DNA of 64,000 nucleotides from Holothuria scabra (GCA_037179385.1 CM074195.1:5512438-5576437), one strand, 5' to 3'. Shown: positions 25,075-37,101, numbered from the stretch's first letter. The notes: a model not told the origin generated them from the sequence alone. Translations and numbers: made by a program.

Positions 25075-27075
25075 TCAAGAAAGGGGACAGAAACGGTCCT
25101 GGGAGACCAGGTCCGGTACTAGGGGGAGCTCCTCTGGCAGGTCCGTCAGTAGGTGTAGGAGGAGTGGGAACCACGGCTGCCGGGGCCAGTTGGGGGCCAC
25201 CAGCAGGACCGTGGTCCTGGAGGACTGAATCTTCAGCAGGACCCTGTGTTTTATTGAGAACGGCGGAAACGCGTACGCGTCGAACCCGTCCCACGTGAGG
25301 GCTAGAGCCTCGGTCGCCCAAACCTGCGGATGGTAGGTTCTGGAGCAAAATACTGGTAGCTTCCGGTTCTCCGCCGTCGCGAATAGATCCAGGTTGGGTC
25401 TGCCTAAGAGGTCGAACAGGCAGTTCGCCCACCTCGACGTCAGTTCCCACTCCCCCTGACTCGCCCGACCTCTGGACAGGGCGTCGGCTAGTGTGTTTCC
25501 CCCCCCCCCCCCTGCTACGTGAGATGCCCTCAGCGAGATATCCTTCTGAAGGCACCAGTGGAGGAGGGACCAAATCCGGAGGCACAGCTGGGGGGATCGA
25601 GTTCCCCCCTGTCTGTTGATGTAGGACACCACCGTCGCACTGTCCGAGAATACCATTAGCCTTTTTCCCTGCAGGTCGACTTGAAGTGCCTTTAGGGCCC
25701 TAACGACCGCTTCGAGCTCTAGAATGTTTATATGAAGTCTGCTTTCCTCTGCTGTCCACACCCCTAACAGAGTTTGGCCTCCACAGAAGTCGCCCTAGCC
25801 ACACAGCGAAGCGTCTGTAGTGATCGTTAAGGTGGGGTTCCAGTCCCCGAACGGGGTCCCTGTCATGAGATTTGTCTCCTGAAGCCACCTCTGGAGATGT
25901 GGCAGGATATGCTGGACCAGAGGTACCGGCGTCCGAAGGTATCTGGTCGCCGGGCGGAAGTGTGACAGCAGATGAAATTGCAGCGGACGCATGCGCAGAC
26001 GGCACTGGGGGACAACGTCGACTAGGCTGGCCATAAGGCCCAAGAGTGTGAGCCAGCCCCCCGCTGTGCTTTGGGGAAAAGCCACGACCCGGAGGATAGC
26101 CTCCCGAATGGAGGTTATCCTCTCTGGGGAAGAATATGCTCTCCCCTGCCGAAAGTCCAGCCTGGTCCCCAGATGAACTAGGGTTTGTGTGGGGGTGGGA
26201 TGCGACTTGTCCCAGTTTATCACCCAGCCCGTCCGACGGAGAAGGGCGATGGTAGTCTCGACATTTGCAGCAGCCCGAGCTTCCGTGTTCCCCAGAACGA
26301 GCCAGTCGTCCAGGTACGCGAAGAGTAGTACGCCGCGTCGACGCAGCTCGGCTACGACCGCTCCCGCGACTCGAGTGAACACCCGTGGTGACGTTGACAG
26401 ACCGAAGAGGAATGCTAGAAACTTGAAACTGACCCCCTGGTACTCGAACGCCAGGAACCTTTGAAAGGCGGCGGCTACGGGGACATGAAGGTACGCATCT
26501 TTGAGGTCCAGGGACGCCGCCCACATCCCCCTGCGTAAGGCCGGGAGCATGACTGCAAGAGTTTCCATGCGAAACTTTCGCGGTCGAATGTAGGCGGCGT
26601 TCAAGGGCCTCAGGTTGAGAATAGGCCTCCAGGAGCCGTTCTTCTTGGGAGCGAGGAAAAAAAAAATGGGGTCCTCCTCCCCCGAGGTCCGGGCGATGGC
26701 TCCCTTCTGAAGCAGTGAAATTATCTCCCCCTCGAGGAGAGCTCTGCGGTCCGGATCGCTCGAGGTAGGTGTGGGTCTCCCACCCCCGCGGTACGGGGAA
26801 GGGGATGTGACCTCTACCCGATAACTGTTTGTGACGACATCCACCACCCAGCGATCCGGACAGAACGACTCCCAGATGTTGGTAACAAGCCTCAACCTCC
26901 CCCCTACCGTTGGGCACATGGCAGGGTGGGCAACCCTAGGGTTGGGAGGGGGAACTGGGTTGAGGGCTGGGGGCCGTTTGAGGGCCGACTTGCCTGGCCC
27001 GGTGTCCCTCTCCCCCGCCCTTGGCTGCGGGAGCTCCTCTACCACCCCGCCCCCGACTGGAAGTGGGGCCGCCAT
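25075..27075 (-). pseudogene. DIRS reverse transcriptase-RNase H, broken by one stop
   Basis: The frame opens with an ATG at 27073-27075 and has 426 sense codons. It shows RT fingers (FLAPKKNGSWRPILNLRPLN, about residues 140-159), motif A (SLDLKDAYLHVP, about 188-199), motif B (FLFGLSTSPRVF, about 222-233) and the catalytic YLDD at 254-257. It ends in the first RNase H Asp (TTDAS) just before a TAG at 25795-25797. The same frame then continues for about 240 codons with the other RNase H residues: the Glu of ILELEAV, the Asp of SDSATVVSYIN and the Asp of NTLADALSR. A single stop therefore breaks an otherwise intact RT-RH. A run of 14 C at 25499-25512 expands the RNase H domain with glycines (HVAGGGGGN). 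The start overlaps the end of gag by 37 bases, as expected for the DIRS group. Confidence 0.8.
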
Positions 27076-28572
27076 TCCGAATTGCCGTGGGAAGGGGCCC
27101 GCCGAAGGGGGTTGCGAACCCTTGGCCTCTTAGAAGACCTCGGCTTCCCTCGAGAAGCCCCACGGGAAGCCGGGGATGGCGCCGGACGTGAAGGAGGTTT
27201 GAAAGTGGCAGAGCCAGTCTCCTCATGCCGTTTGACCTCTTCAGTCAATTTCTCCAGGAACTGACTGTTGAAGAGATCCGGGCCCACGGCCGGGAGTTGC
27301 TCCAGGCGCCTTCTTGCCTCGGACGAAGGCCAGGACGGGATCACATCCAGTATGTTAGATCTCCGAACCTGGACAGCTTTCAGTGCTACCCTTGTAAACT
27401 GGTCAAAGACCAGCCGTGACAAGGGCCCTAGTAGGAAAATAAGCTGGCCCATGTCCTCCCTTGAGAACTGGATCTGGTCCCCGGGGCACTGAATGTGGGC
27501 TCGCTTGAGAGCCTCCGCGACTAGAAGAAAGACAGAGGAGAACTTCAGGCCGGCCCTGGCGGCTTGATCCGCCTGGTACCAGTCCTCCTCTGTCCTTCGT
27601 CGCAGTGGATCCCGAAAGAAGCCTGAGGCAAGCTTCTGTTCAGCCCTCGCCTTGTTCTGAGTGTCGTCGGAGACAGAGGGGGGCTTGAACAGGGCGTTCC
27701 AGTGCTCCTCCGGGACCCGAATGGCCTTCTCCTCCTGGGCCGTCCGGAAGGCCGTCCAGGGCCTCTTGGCCGCCAGAGCTCCGAAGCGTTGCTGGCAGTG
27801 AGCATCCACTGGGAACTCTGGCGGACCCAATTCCACCGCCTCGTTGGTTTGACTCAGCCTAGACTCAGAGTCCGTAGTGGCTGGTCGGGTGGGCACGTCG
27901 AAACCCAGCTTCGAGGCCAAGACCTCAGCCACCGAGTTCAGAAGGCCCTGAGGTAGGCTGGTCCCACGAGGGGACTCCGCCTCCTCGGGGGTGGAAGTGG
28001 GAGCTGGTCCATCCTGGGTGCCCTCCATCTCCTCCTCGTCAAACTCGTCTGAGGCGAGAACGTCGAGGGAGTCTGGATGGGGGGAGTGAGCATCGGATGG
28101 GCCAGCCTGGAGAAGCACTTCAGGTGCAGGTGGAGATAGGGGGCCTGATCCCTGGTAGTCGGGTGGAGTTGGGCCATCTGCTTGGCCACCTCTCCCGAAA
28201 TCAATGGACCCAACATCGATGCCAACTGGGACATCCAAGCGTGGTCCGAGGGATCTGGGCCCCCCGTGGGCTCCTCCTCCGGCGCCGGCGAGGCCGGCCC
28301 CGGCGGAACCCAGCATCGGAATCGGGTTCTGAGTCCGATATACCGGACGAAACCTGACCTCTGGAAATGCGGGTCGAGGGAGAGCTTCTGGACCCACGGT
28401 CCACGGAGTCTCTTTCCGAGCCCCGACTTCCAGAGGGCCCCCTCTGTTCGCAGCCAAGGGGACTCCGGTCTCGGGACCGCGAACGGTTCCGAGGCTGTTG
28501 GGTTCCCTTCGTAGCAGGAGTTGGGATTGGATTCCCGGTGCCCTCCCCCGGAGCCAATGCCGAAGCATCCAT
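27039..28572 (-). pseudogene. DIRS Gag-like ORF1, frameshifted
   Basis: The likely start is the ATG at 28570-28572 (MDASALAPGEGTG), followed by an Arg/Ser-rich stretch and an acidic SGISDSEPDSD motif. The coding signal then moves to a second frame (WMSQLASMLGPLISGEV, amphipathic, around 28.2 kb) and then a third, which carries the long acidic and helical body (SDEFDEEEMEG, later LFKPPSVSDDTQNKAR and WYQADQAARAGLKFSSVFL) to a basic tail ending at 27039. At least two frameshifts are therefore needed. One frame stays open for 523 codons across the block, but its first ~120 codons look like a shadow. Gag proteins of this group are poorly conserved, so the call depends on position and composition. 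Confidence 0.6.
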
Positions 28573-28610
28573 ATATGGATAATGCTATCCTTTGTTTTTG
28601 CAATCTTCAT

Positions 28611-31040
28611 TTCAAGGGCAGTTGTAACATAAGTGTTTCCTGAGGGGTTTGAAAGTTGAAATTGTGTCCTTGAAAATCATCAGTATCAATCACCAAACTT
28701 AAAACTCTCTGATGAGTAATTAAGAGATAATTAATAAAGGCTTAACAAAAGAAATGTCAACACTGCAACACTCAACATCACTATTTTTGCATAACCAACA
28801 AGTTGCTTCATTGAGAAACATTCAAACTTTGAAGAGGTATATGTTGAGAACAGTAAAAGATATTGACATAATTCTAACAGATTCTTACATAGGAGACCTT
28901 GCCCCATAACTACCAAGTAAATTCAGTGTTTTTTGATGACATGTCACACTACCATTAAAAAATCAATTTTTTGCAGTTCTGTTACATGATTTTCCCCCGA
29001 AAAGAGACAAAATCATTTCATCTAATAGTATACTGGTACCTTTTATCTGAAAATTGTTTTTTTTTTTTTTTTCTTTCTATCCAGGTGAAACTTTTATTAT
29101 TGCAGAGGAAAGCTTAAAATAACGAATGCTTCATTTCTACTTACTTGTACCATTTTCGTCTAGATGACGGGTTCGAATTTTCTGTACGGTCCGCGCCATG
29201 CGATTGTGGTGCTTCGCTCAGGTAGTGTTTTGGTTGAAAAGATTACTTATTAGAGTAATGCATGCTTAAAAATTATACGTCGTTTGGGGGCAACATAAGG
29301 TGAAAATTTTATTGAGAAAGAAAGCTCAAAATAACGAATGCTTTGTTCCCTGTTAAAGAGCCTGGGAAATGACATTTTAATTTGTCTGATGGTCCTCAGT
29401 TTTTCCAAAATTTTTGTGCGCTCCGCTTACATAGTCTTTCGGGAAAGATTACATTTTGCGGACAAAAAAATCCGTCCTCCCCCCCCCCTCCCCTTTATGA
29501 AACGATCCCGTAAGCCTATGTCAATATAATACGTCAAATATATGGGAACACAAAATCGCGGGAAAAATTCCATTATGGTCCGCGGGCCTTAATCTGCATG
29601 ATGATATTCAGTAACTCCAACAAAACTACAAATCGCACAACTACTTTAATTTTGGCATAAGTAGGTCAGATCCTTCCATAAAAATCCCAAAATATGTCAT
29701 AAAATTAAAATTATTCTTCCTAGTATAAGCTTGAGTCAACTTTTTAAATATTTGTTAAATGAAAATGGCCAGTTTCGATGGATACTCCTAACAATAAAAA
29801 ACCAAACCGACTTCTTTCAATCCCTCCGACATTCTGCCTAATTTGCCGTTTGAAAAGCTTATAACTTAATAAAAACCAAGTTTGTCATTATAACGTTACC
29901 GACCGAAAAACCAAGTTTTCTTCCATTAAATTCTCAAACTTTTCTTATCTAACAAGCTTTTAATTTTTAAATCTTTGTTCAAAATGGGAAAAAGTTTTCG
30001 GGCAAATTTCCAGTTTCGTCAAAAAGCCTTAGTACGTAGGCCTAGTACGATAGAACGAGTAAACCCCAAAGACTGTTAGCTTTCCCCCTATAACGTTTTT
30101 TTTTTTCTATTTAGCTCATATGAAGGAAAGATTTTTATATAAACACCCCAAATTTTTAATGGTCTTTACAAAAAAGACAAAATTATCTTAACAATTTTAT
30201 ATTTGCTTTAAAAAATTCCATATGCGATGTATGTAAAAGGTTCGTTAGAAGACTTTAGTAAACTTTAGCTACTTTCGAATATTTTGAAGATAAAAAGCAG
30301 AAGTGATAAAAGGTTACTTTTCCCCCGAAGAAGAAACTTTATTTGCATCTTGATACAGAGCAAGGTTGAAATATAAATATAATATTTACAAATATTTACA
30401 GCGATTAAATAAATTTAGCACATTTAACACTAATTATAATTATACCATAATTGAAATTACATATAGACACTAATTACCGCAGTTTTCCGAAAGGAAGGGC
30501 TTATTTAATGTATTACCACCATTTTAAATTGAACAAATTTAAAATAAATTTTGTCACAACACTAAGAAACAAAAGAAACAAAAGGCTACCTTCACAACTA
30601 CGGGGAGAAAAACCATAGTTAGCAAACATTTCCTCTCAGCTGTTTAATATCTGTGTAATGAGCTGTGGTTATACGCAAACGTCCAAGCGGCTCCAGATAG
30701 CAATATACGTGTTTATTGAAGCATCTAATAAATTCGTGTTGGTGTGTCGTAAAACCATCTAACTACCTACAGTTTGCGGGCCACTAATTATAAGTCAGAT
30801 TGACTTACACACTAAATTAGGCTACTTCAGTGCCCCCTAGCTCCCAGTAGAAGTCTCCAACCAAGACATGCCACCCCTCTGATCGAAGCTCACAATCTGG
30901 GCCTTCATGGCATTTTCAAATTTCCATGCAATGACCATTAAAATATTGAGCTAGATAGCTTTGAATGATAGGTATGTGTTTCCCGCCATAATAGCTACTC
31001 AAAAACGGCCTTTCACAGAGAGGAGTAATACAATAAAAAA
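28611..31040. other. No supported gene; AT-rich DNA with a tandem duplication
   Basis: The only structure is the diverged duplication at 29080-29470 (separate entry). The remainder up to 31.0 kb is AT-rich, with T and A runs and no long frames. Confidence 0.5.
29080..29470. repeat. Diverged tandem duplication, period about 217 bp
   Basis: AGGTGAAACTTTTATTATTG...AAGCTTAAAATAACGAATGC at about 29084-29130 returns as AGGTGAAAATTTTATTGAG...AGCTCAAAATAACGAATGC at about 29299-29342. The second half of each copy has a TGGTGCTTCGCTCAGGTAG / TGTGCGCTCCGCTTACATAG block and then GAAAAGATTAC / GGAAAGATTAC. A similar GCGCTCCGCTTTGTCCTTCG block occurs alone near 50450. Confidence 0.6.
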
Positions 31041-31052
31041 TGGTACCTTACC

Positions 31053-31292
31053 TTACCTATCCTCTACTTGCCGAGTGGCACATAAGGCCTCCCACGCTCT
31101 TTCTCCAAAAACTCTATCCCTTGCCTGAAACCTTGCTTCATCCCAAGTTCTCCATCCAAACTCCTTTCTTTCAATTTCTACTGTTCTTCTCCATGTTGTT
31201 TCAGGTCTTCCAACTTTCCTTCTTACTTCAGGTTTCCATGTCAATGCAGTCATACAGTAGCTTTCCTTATCTTTTCTCAATGTGCGACCCAA
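31053..31292 (-). pseudogene. LINE 3'-terminal fragment
   Basis: The frame encodes GRTLRKDKESYCMTALTW, then a basic RRKVGRPETTWRRTVEIE and WDEARFQARDRVFGERAWEAL. This matches the carboxy-terminal pattern of RT proteins from RTE/L2-like LINEs (HVLRM..., G-RKRGRPKTTWRRTVE-E, then W-eA...A-DR--Wr). The upstream RT is missing. A GGTAAGGTAAGGTA repeat follows the stop, which fits a LINE tail. It is a dead 5'-truncated copy. Confidence 0.75.
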
Positions 31293-32235
31293 CCATTTCT
31301 ATCTTCTTCTTTTCATTTCTAGACTCATTTTCTGTACTTGAGTTACGTTGATTAGTCCATCACCGGAGATGAAATTTGGCCAAAATATTTGCATAATTCC
31401 TATAAGGCACTGGTAAAAAAAATGGTAGACCTACTAAAATTGGTCAGATTGCCTTGAATTTTGCACAGTCTGTTTTTCAACTCATTCTCTAAAAAACCCA
31501 AATGCAAAAATGATCATATTTTGTAAGTAACACAGTCAGAAACAACATCCCATAATTTTTTTATGGCGCTTTGTCTGTCAGTAAACATTTTTACAGGCAC
31601 GAGTATTGGAGTTAGTGATCCGCTACTTACAGGATCGAAAAACATCTTTTGAAATCTGTTCTTCTTGTTATCAGGGAGCTGCAAGAGAGGGTGTTAAGGA
31701 TGACTCTCTTCTTTGGAATATCTGTAATGTGTCATGTGTCACTGATCTTTGTTGAGTGAGGCATTGAGACAAGAATTTGGCGGATAAAGAAAGATAACCT
31801 TCGGAAACGAACTGCATTGTATCAGAGAAACTACAGAGAGTTAATTTTCCCCTCTAGTAACTCCCTGCTGTCATCAAGTTGTTCACTGAAGCAAATCAGT
31901 CTCGCTTTCTCCAGAGAGTTTTCACCAGTCCCCTTTCTCTGTGTCCTATCAGTCGGTCATATCCAGATGATTTTTCCATTGCATGACAGGACACAGTGGG
32001 TCTGGGATTGGTTGGTTGGTTTGTAAGGACTAAGGAGGCACACTCGGTTATTTCGTACTCGTTCGGCTCCTGTATGTTTCAGTTGATTTGTCTTTGAGTG
32101 AGGTAGGCCTACTATTTTCAGTCAAGTTGCAAGTCTGAAGGGGAAGACATTTGATGTGGATTACAAGAAGCAGACATACCGGATATACTGTGTACATAAA
32201 ACGGACACATAGGTGCTCAGAAAAATAAAACGAAA

Positions 32236-32396
32236 ATGGTGCACGGTCCTTCCCAACAAGTATTCAACTTTTTTATCGTCGTATGTGGAGCTGCATGCTT
32301 CATAATGATATTGATATTTACGAACTTGGAAGAATCGTACGACAGAGTATATCGACAAGTTACAACTCCTGAACAAACATCACGACAAAATTTGGC
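32236..32396 (+). CDS. Sulfotransferase gene 1, exon 1 (membrane anchor)
   Basis: This 53-codon exon begins MVHGPSQQ and runs into a hydrophobic segment (about residues 9-28, FFIVVCGAACFIMILIF), then a stem EESYDRVYRQVTTPE. It ends at a GTAAGT donor (32397). The ATG has a good context (AAAATGG) and an in-frame stop sits upstream at 32197-32199. The exon leaves two bases, exactly what exon 2 at 43565 needs. It is alignable with exon 1 of gene 2 (FF-V-C---AC--MIL----E-YD), which is the main support. It gives the protein a type II topology: short cytosolic tail, Golgi membrane anchor, lumenal catalytic part. The join over 11.2 kb is inferred. A further small exon between them, in length a multiple of three, cannot be excluded. 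Confidence 0.7.
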
Positions 32397-33884
32397 GTAA
32401 GTACCCTAATCTATCCAACCTACACATCCAACTTTTCTTTAATAGACAGAAAATTCAAAAAATGCAGAGAACTGCAGCTCGTATTACTGTACTGTACTGT
32501 ACCGAGAGTGGTACGTTGGGTCTTGCACCACTCGGCCTGAAACAATCAACTGGGCTTGTCGGGATGAGGGTGAGTTTTAGACAGCTGTGGGAGGGGCTTA
32601 AGTAAGTATAACGAAGGAAAATTGGAACTGCTTGGGGTGGAAGGATTTGGCCTTTGAAAGGTCAACAGCACTTATTTCAAACTTATTTTAAAAACAACAA
32701 CTACATCTTCTTACTTTTACGTATTCCTCTTCAAATTACTTAAATAAAATACTTAAGTATCTTTCATTCCATTTTATGACATCAATATTGCATATTCCAC
32801 GTAAACCAAGCAGTGACTACTAATAAATTACAGGTTTAAGGAGGAAAAAATATTGTCACAAACTCTCAGCCAATCATGAAACAGGGCCGTCTACTCCACT
32901 ACTGCAAGTAAGGATAACTGCACGTCGCCTTAAAAATAATTTGTTTTGCAAAATATAACATTCCGCCTAAAAAAGCCCATACGACACAAGTCCAACTTCT
33001 GTAAAGTAGGATTGTAAAGGACAAAAACTTTGAAGAGAGCCGTTTACCCTTTTTAGAATACAGTACAGTAAAATCACAATTCTTCGAAAGGAAATTCTAT
33101 CAGTTTGTGAATACGTATATGAAACCTTATACAAGGATCAAGATTGAGTTGCCTTGCCTACTTTTAAAAGGTAGAAGACGAAACGGGGAAGACGAGTTAA
33201 ATATAATTGAATTTTAGCCTAATATAGGGCAGGCGTGTTTCCCTTGTTTTTCTGGTTTCATATTTGTTGTCAGAAAATAGGTTTTATTATTCTCTAATAT
33301 GTTATTCAACTGCTGTAGATTGATGCATAAAAATCCGTTAATTATCATTATAACACCTAGATCAGTCTGCATATTACAAGAAATAATTTGACCATATGTT
33401 TTAAACATCGTACAATCAGACCTCTTTGAGTAGAGGGAATTTTTCCTTGTGTCTGTGTCCGTGAAGGCCCTTCGGAGGCACAAAAAGGGGAACTCCCCCA
33501 GATATTGTCCTTGTTCCCCCTCCCCATTTGCCCTCCAAGTTAGGTCAGTCAGGAGTTGGCTTAACCGAATAAAAAGTAATATAACCCTCTAGAGACTTTT
33601 TTCTTATCCAAACATATGCTGAAAAGGTCAATAGCAGAGCTCTCGGGAAAAGTTCCCTGGACCCCCACCCCAGGAACGGGCGCTTAATTTGGGCCGCCAT
33701 TTCTCCCTACGCCCAAACATTTCTGATCCTCAACAGTATCCTTTGCCCTTTGTTTGTCCCCCAGTTTTGACATCCTGACGCCTCCAACGGCCAGTAGTGT
33801 GATTTTCGAATGCTCCCCCTCTTTGTGAGGACTACTTGTCTGCACTTTATCATTGAAACCAACTAATTTAAACATTCACTGACT

Positions 33885-34030
33885 TAGAAGGGGTTTTACG
33901 GCCCAGTTTCTAACCTATTGGTTCAAGTATTTTTCCTACTCCATTGTTTATGTGGAGTATCACGCACATCGGCAATATGTTCCATTTTTAGAGTCTATGG
34001 TAAGACTCACCTGGGAATAGAACCCAGAGG
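33885..34030 (-). mobile_element. tRNA-derived SINE with internal deletion
   Basis: GGGGTTTTACGGCCCAGTTT, CTAACCTATTGGTTCAAG, TTTCCTACTCCATTGTTTAT and CACCTGGGAATAGAACCCAG mark the body and part of the B box. The GCCGGCCACGGCC segment has been deleted between 33935 and 33940. Confidence 0.65.
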
Positions 34031-34201
34031 CTTTTTGGAAGCTTTTAACCTTTGACCTTTAGAACAAAACAGTAACCCTAAATTGGCTTATTAACTTCTA
34101 GAGCTTCCCACAACTTAACAAGGCACAATCCCAGCATACTGCTTCATGATATACCCCGGTGAGTATGAAAGGCCTTACGTGTAATATAACGTTCTCAGCA
34201 C

Positions 34202-34379
34202 CAGTGGCGTAAACAGGAATGTGCCATGAAGGGGGGGGGTTGGAGCACGACATGTAGAATAGGTCCATGGGGAGGGAGAAAAACGGCTGTTTTAGGTGTT
34301 TTTTTGCAAATATTTTTTCAAGTCGATCATGGGATTTCAACCCCAGTCCATTCCGCAACCACCCGTGGCTACACCACTG
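34202..34379. mobile_element. Short hAT-like MITE (178 bp)
   Basis: It starts CAGTGGCGTAAACAGG and ends GTGGCTACACCACTG, so the ends are imperfect inverted repeats of a CAGTGGCGTAGCC type seen in hAT elements. A run of nine G follows the left end. Flanking 8-mers do not match, so a target duplication is not confirmed. Confidence 0.5.
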
Positions 34380-34579
34380 CACGTGTTGTGTAATATGGGT
34401 TAATCTGCATTTTTTTAATTTGATGTCAATCAATCCTTTCAATCCCATCTCAAATCCCGTCTTACAAATTCTTGTAATGTTTATTACTACACAAGAGGGG
34501 CAGCGAGCGTGACTTTGGTGTCTTGACTGAGTACATCTTCCAATCATAATGGTAAAGAAATTTCACTTTCACTACGATT

Positions 34580-34770
34580 ATTGTCAAAGGGGTCTACCGG
34601 ATGTTCCCGGGGTTCAAGGTTCCACATGTTCCATGTTCCCCGTTTTGGCAATGATTTTAAGGTTCGTTAATCTCGGGGTTCGATGTTCGCAGAAGTGCAG
34701 GTGTTCTCAAAATTCAGGAACATTGAACCTCGAGAACAGCGAACCTTGGGAGCGTTGAAATATCCCCTAC
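34580..34770. repeat. GGTTCGATGTTC-type iterated block
   Basis: Phrases such as GGGGTTCAAGGTTCCACATG, AAGGTTCGTTAATCTCGGGG, TTCGATGTTCGCAG and GAACCTCGAGAACAGCGAAC appear in both orientations. The design resembles the foldback elements at 42.5 and 44.9 kb. Boundaries are unclear. Confidence 0.4.
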
Positions 34771-34909
34771 TAGAAGCACGCTTAAAATTGCAAAGGAAGA
34801 ATGCAGTCACTCCGATTTGAGCTTTTGTAGTAGGCTATACTATTTGATGAATCACCCTTTTGAATCATGTGACAATACTTTTTTACTCAATTTTTGAAAA
34901 TTACAGGGT

Positions 34910-36575
34910 GTCGTTACTTGAACTTGATCCTTTAGTACACGTATTTAATCTATCGCTTCAGCAGGGTATTGTTCCCAAAGCTCTCAAAATTGCCCGTGTT
35001 ATTCCTGTATTTAAGAACGGAAATAGGAACACTGCAAATAATTATAGGCCTATATCTGTATTACCATGTTCTAAAATTATTGAGAAGTTAATGTTTTATA
35101 GATTGTATAATTTTTTAGTTAAGTTTGACATGCTGTATGATTTTCAGTTTGGTTTCCTTCCAAGTCGCTCAACCACACATGCTCTTTTACATTTTACCGA
35201 TTTGTTGACGAACGCTCTTGAAAAGAAACTTTTTATTTCTGGAACTTTTCTAGACCTCTCCAAGGCATTTGATTGTCTACATCATAAAACACTTCTGAGT
35301 AAATTATCCTGCTACGGCGTCCGAGGTGTTATACTCAATTGGTTTAGGAATTATTTATGCGATAGAAAACAATTCGTAGTTGTTCGTAATGTACATTCAA
35401 ATTACCTAACTATTAATTGTGGTGTCCCCCAGGGCTCCATTCTTGGGCCTCTTCTCTTTATTATCTTCATTAATGATCTATGTAAGTCCAGTGACAAGTT
35501 ACACTTTATATTTTACGCCGATGATACTAATATTTTCTGTTCGCATGAAGATTCTAAGACTTTAATGGATATTGTTAGCAATGAATTATTTAAAGTACGT
35601 ACAGGGTTCTGTGCAAATAAGTTATTACTGAATGTAAACAAAACTGCATCGATTCTTTTCAGTACTCCTAAAAGGCTGCCAGACCCTTCCATCCGTAGCA
35701 TTGATTTCTGTGGCACTGAGGTCCCCCTTTGTAATTCGGCTAAGTTTCTCGGTGTCTTCATTGAAAGTCACCTCACTTGGAGTGATCACATTCAGGCCAT
35801 TTCTAAAACCATCCCAAAGAACGTTGGAATTATAGCTAGGCTACGCCATTATCTTCCTCGTAAGATCCTGCTTACTCTGTATAATAGTCTGATTCATCCA
35901 CAACTATCCTATTGTGCTCTACTATGGGGTGGCACGTATTGTTCCAGGATTTACCCTCTCTTAGTTCTTCAGAAGAAAGCTCTTCGTATTATAGCTAATT
36001 ATCATCCGTCTCAAACTTCGTGTGAATTGTTTACAAAATTCAACATTCTCCATGTATACGATATTCATCGCCATCAAATTGGTATTTTTATGTACTCCTG
36101 GTGTAACAATATTCTGCTAAATATCTTCAAATCCATGTTTCACTTTCGACATGAGACACACACTTTACACGTTCCATGAATTCTCTTTCTACTCCCTCAT
36201 TTAGGCTGACATCTTCGCAGCAAACAATTCGTTTTACTGGACCCAATCTTTGGAACTCCCTCCCACTTAAAATCCAACGGTGTCACCCCTTAAACCTATT
36301 TAAGAAAACCCTAAAACTTTTTCTGATGAGTAAACAACGTAACTGACTCTTCTTCCCAGATTCCTCTCTCTGATTTTCCTGTTGTTGTTGTTGTTTTTTT
36401 TTTCGTTCCTTTTGTTAACTTTGTTTTTGTTTTTTATCCGGAGGGCTCTTTCACAAGCTCTATGGAGCTTTTCTGAGTTTCCTCCTGAGTTTCTTTTTAG
36501 CTTTGTTTCGTTGTCTTATTTTTTGAATTGTGTTGTAAATCCAGAGAATGATTCAAATAAATGTTGTCGAACATA
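34910..36575 (+). mobile_element. CR1/Jockey-group LINE, 5'-truncated, in gene 1 intron
   Basis: It covers the reverse transcriptase region and 3' end. Similarity begins at about 34910. The 3' UTR runs through T-rich DNA and ends near CAAATAAATGTTGTCG (about 36570). There is no endonuclease. It lies in the same orientation as the host gene. Confidence 0.75.
34917..36331 (+). pseudogene. LINE reverse transcriptase, frameshifted near its end
   Basis: One frame stays open to a stop at 36177-36179. It shows VIPVFKNGNRNTANNYRPIS, RT motif A (FLDLSKAFDCL), GVPQGSILGPLLFIIFINDL, the catalytic FYADD, then the thumb and C-terminal region (SAKFLGVFIESHLTWSDHI, LYNSLIHPQLSYCALLWG, LQKKALRII). The family's last block (IRFTGPNLWNSLP...LFKKTLKLFL) sits in the next frame to about 36345, so a one-base shift near 36175 breaks the protein. 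The long frame has no endonuclease upstream. Clade placement is approximate. Confidence 0.8.
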
Positions 36576-36660
36576 GAATTATCCTAATAGGTCAATATCT
36601 ATGTCTTGGTATTATAGACAAATCCGAAGGGTCTAGTTTACTCCGTCATAACTAGGGATA

Positions 36661-36825
36661 GTTAGTTAGATGGGGTTTAACAGCCCAGTTTCCAACCAAT
36701 TGGTTCCATTCGAACCAGAAGGTTCCATTTTTAAAGTCTTCGGTGTGACACCTCCGGGACTCGAACTCCAGACCTCCCGACTGCGAGCACGCCGGATGCT
36801 CTAACCTCTTGTCCATGCAGTCGCT
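36661..36825 (-). mobile_element. tRNA-derived SINE with head
   Basis: Read on the - strand, the head has an A-box-like AGAGGTTAGAGCATCC and a B box GGAGTTCGAGTCCC, followed by the start of the body. Much of the middle is deleted. The tail is CATCTAACTAAC. Confidence 0.7.
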
Positions 36826-37101
36826 CGTGTCAAAACTAGGGACTAGTACATTTTTATTTTTTTCTTTAAAAGTCTTTGGTTACCTGAATCAAGAGGTTGT
36901 ACACTACAATACTTCTTGATTCTATCAGATTCTCCCAATATGAGGGTAGTTTAAAATTACGTAGACCATAAAATTACGACGATTTTATGGCTGGTGCATC
37001 CAGCCACCAATGAACTACTTAACTAGTGTTCGGTTTTTTCCGTAAGAAATTTATACTTCGACGAGAGGCCGTGTGACTCAGTTCACATCCTGATTTCTTA
37101 G

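Larger units (their letters stand above)
25070..28610 (-). mobile_element. DIRS-type YR retrotransposon, decayed and 3'-truncated
   Basis: Reading from right to left there is a Gag-like region, an overlapping reverse transcriptase and an RNase H. The RT has a YLDD box, and the RNase H reads directly on from it, as in DIRS elements. No protease, integrase, methyltransferase or tyrosine recombinase is present. Similarity stops at about 25075, so the 3' part that would hold the recombinase is missing. The block is distinctly GC-rich against AT-leaning flanks. Gag frameshifts and a stop inside pol show that it is inactive. Terminal repeats could not be recognised at either edge. Confidence 0.8.

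Noticed and set aside
25019..25585. A 188-codon - strand frame
   Set aside because: Mostly a shadow of the RNase H; it lacks domain residues and runs past the element edge by chance.
25700..26917. A 405-codon frame on the - strand inside the DIRS block
   Set aside because: It is the shadow of the RT in another frame. It is rich in S, R, P and G without motifs, and the RT frame covers the same bases with all catalytic boxes.
34098..34547. A 149-codon frame on the - strand
   Set aside because: It crosses the short hAT-like MITE and poly-G tract and has no domain or splice context.
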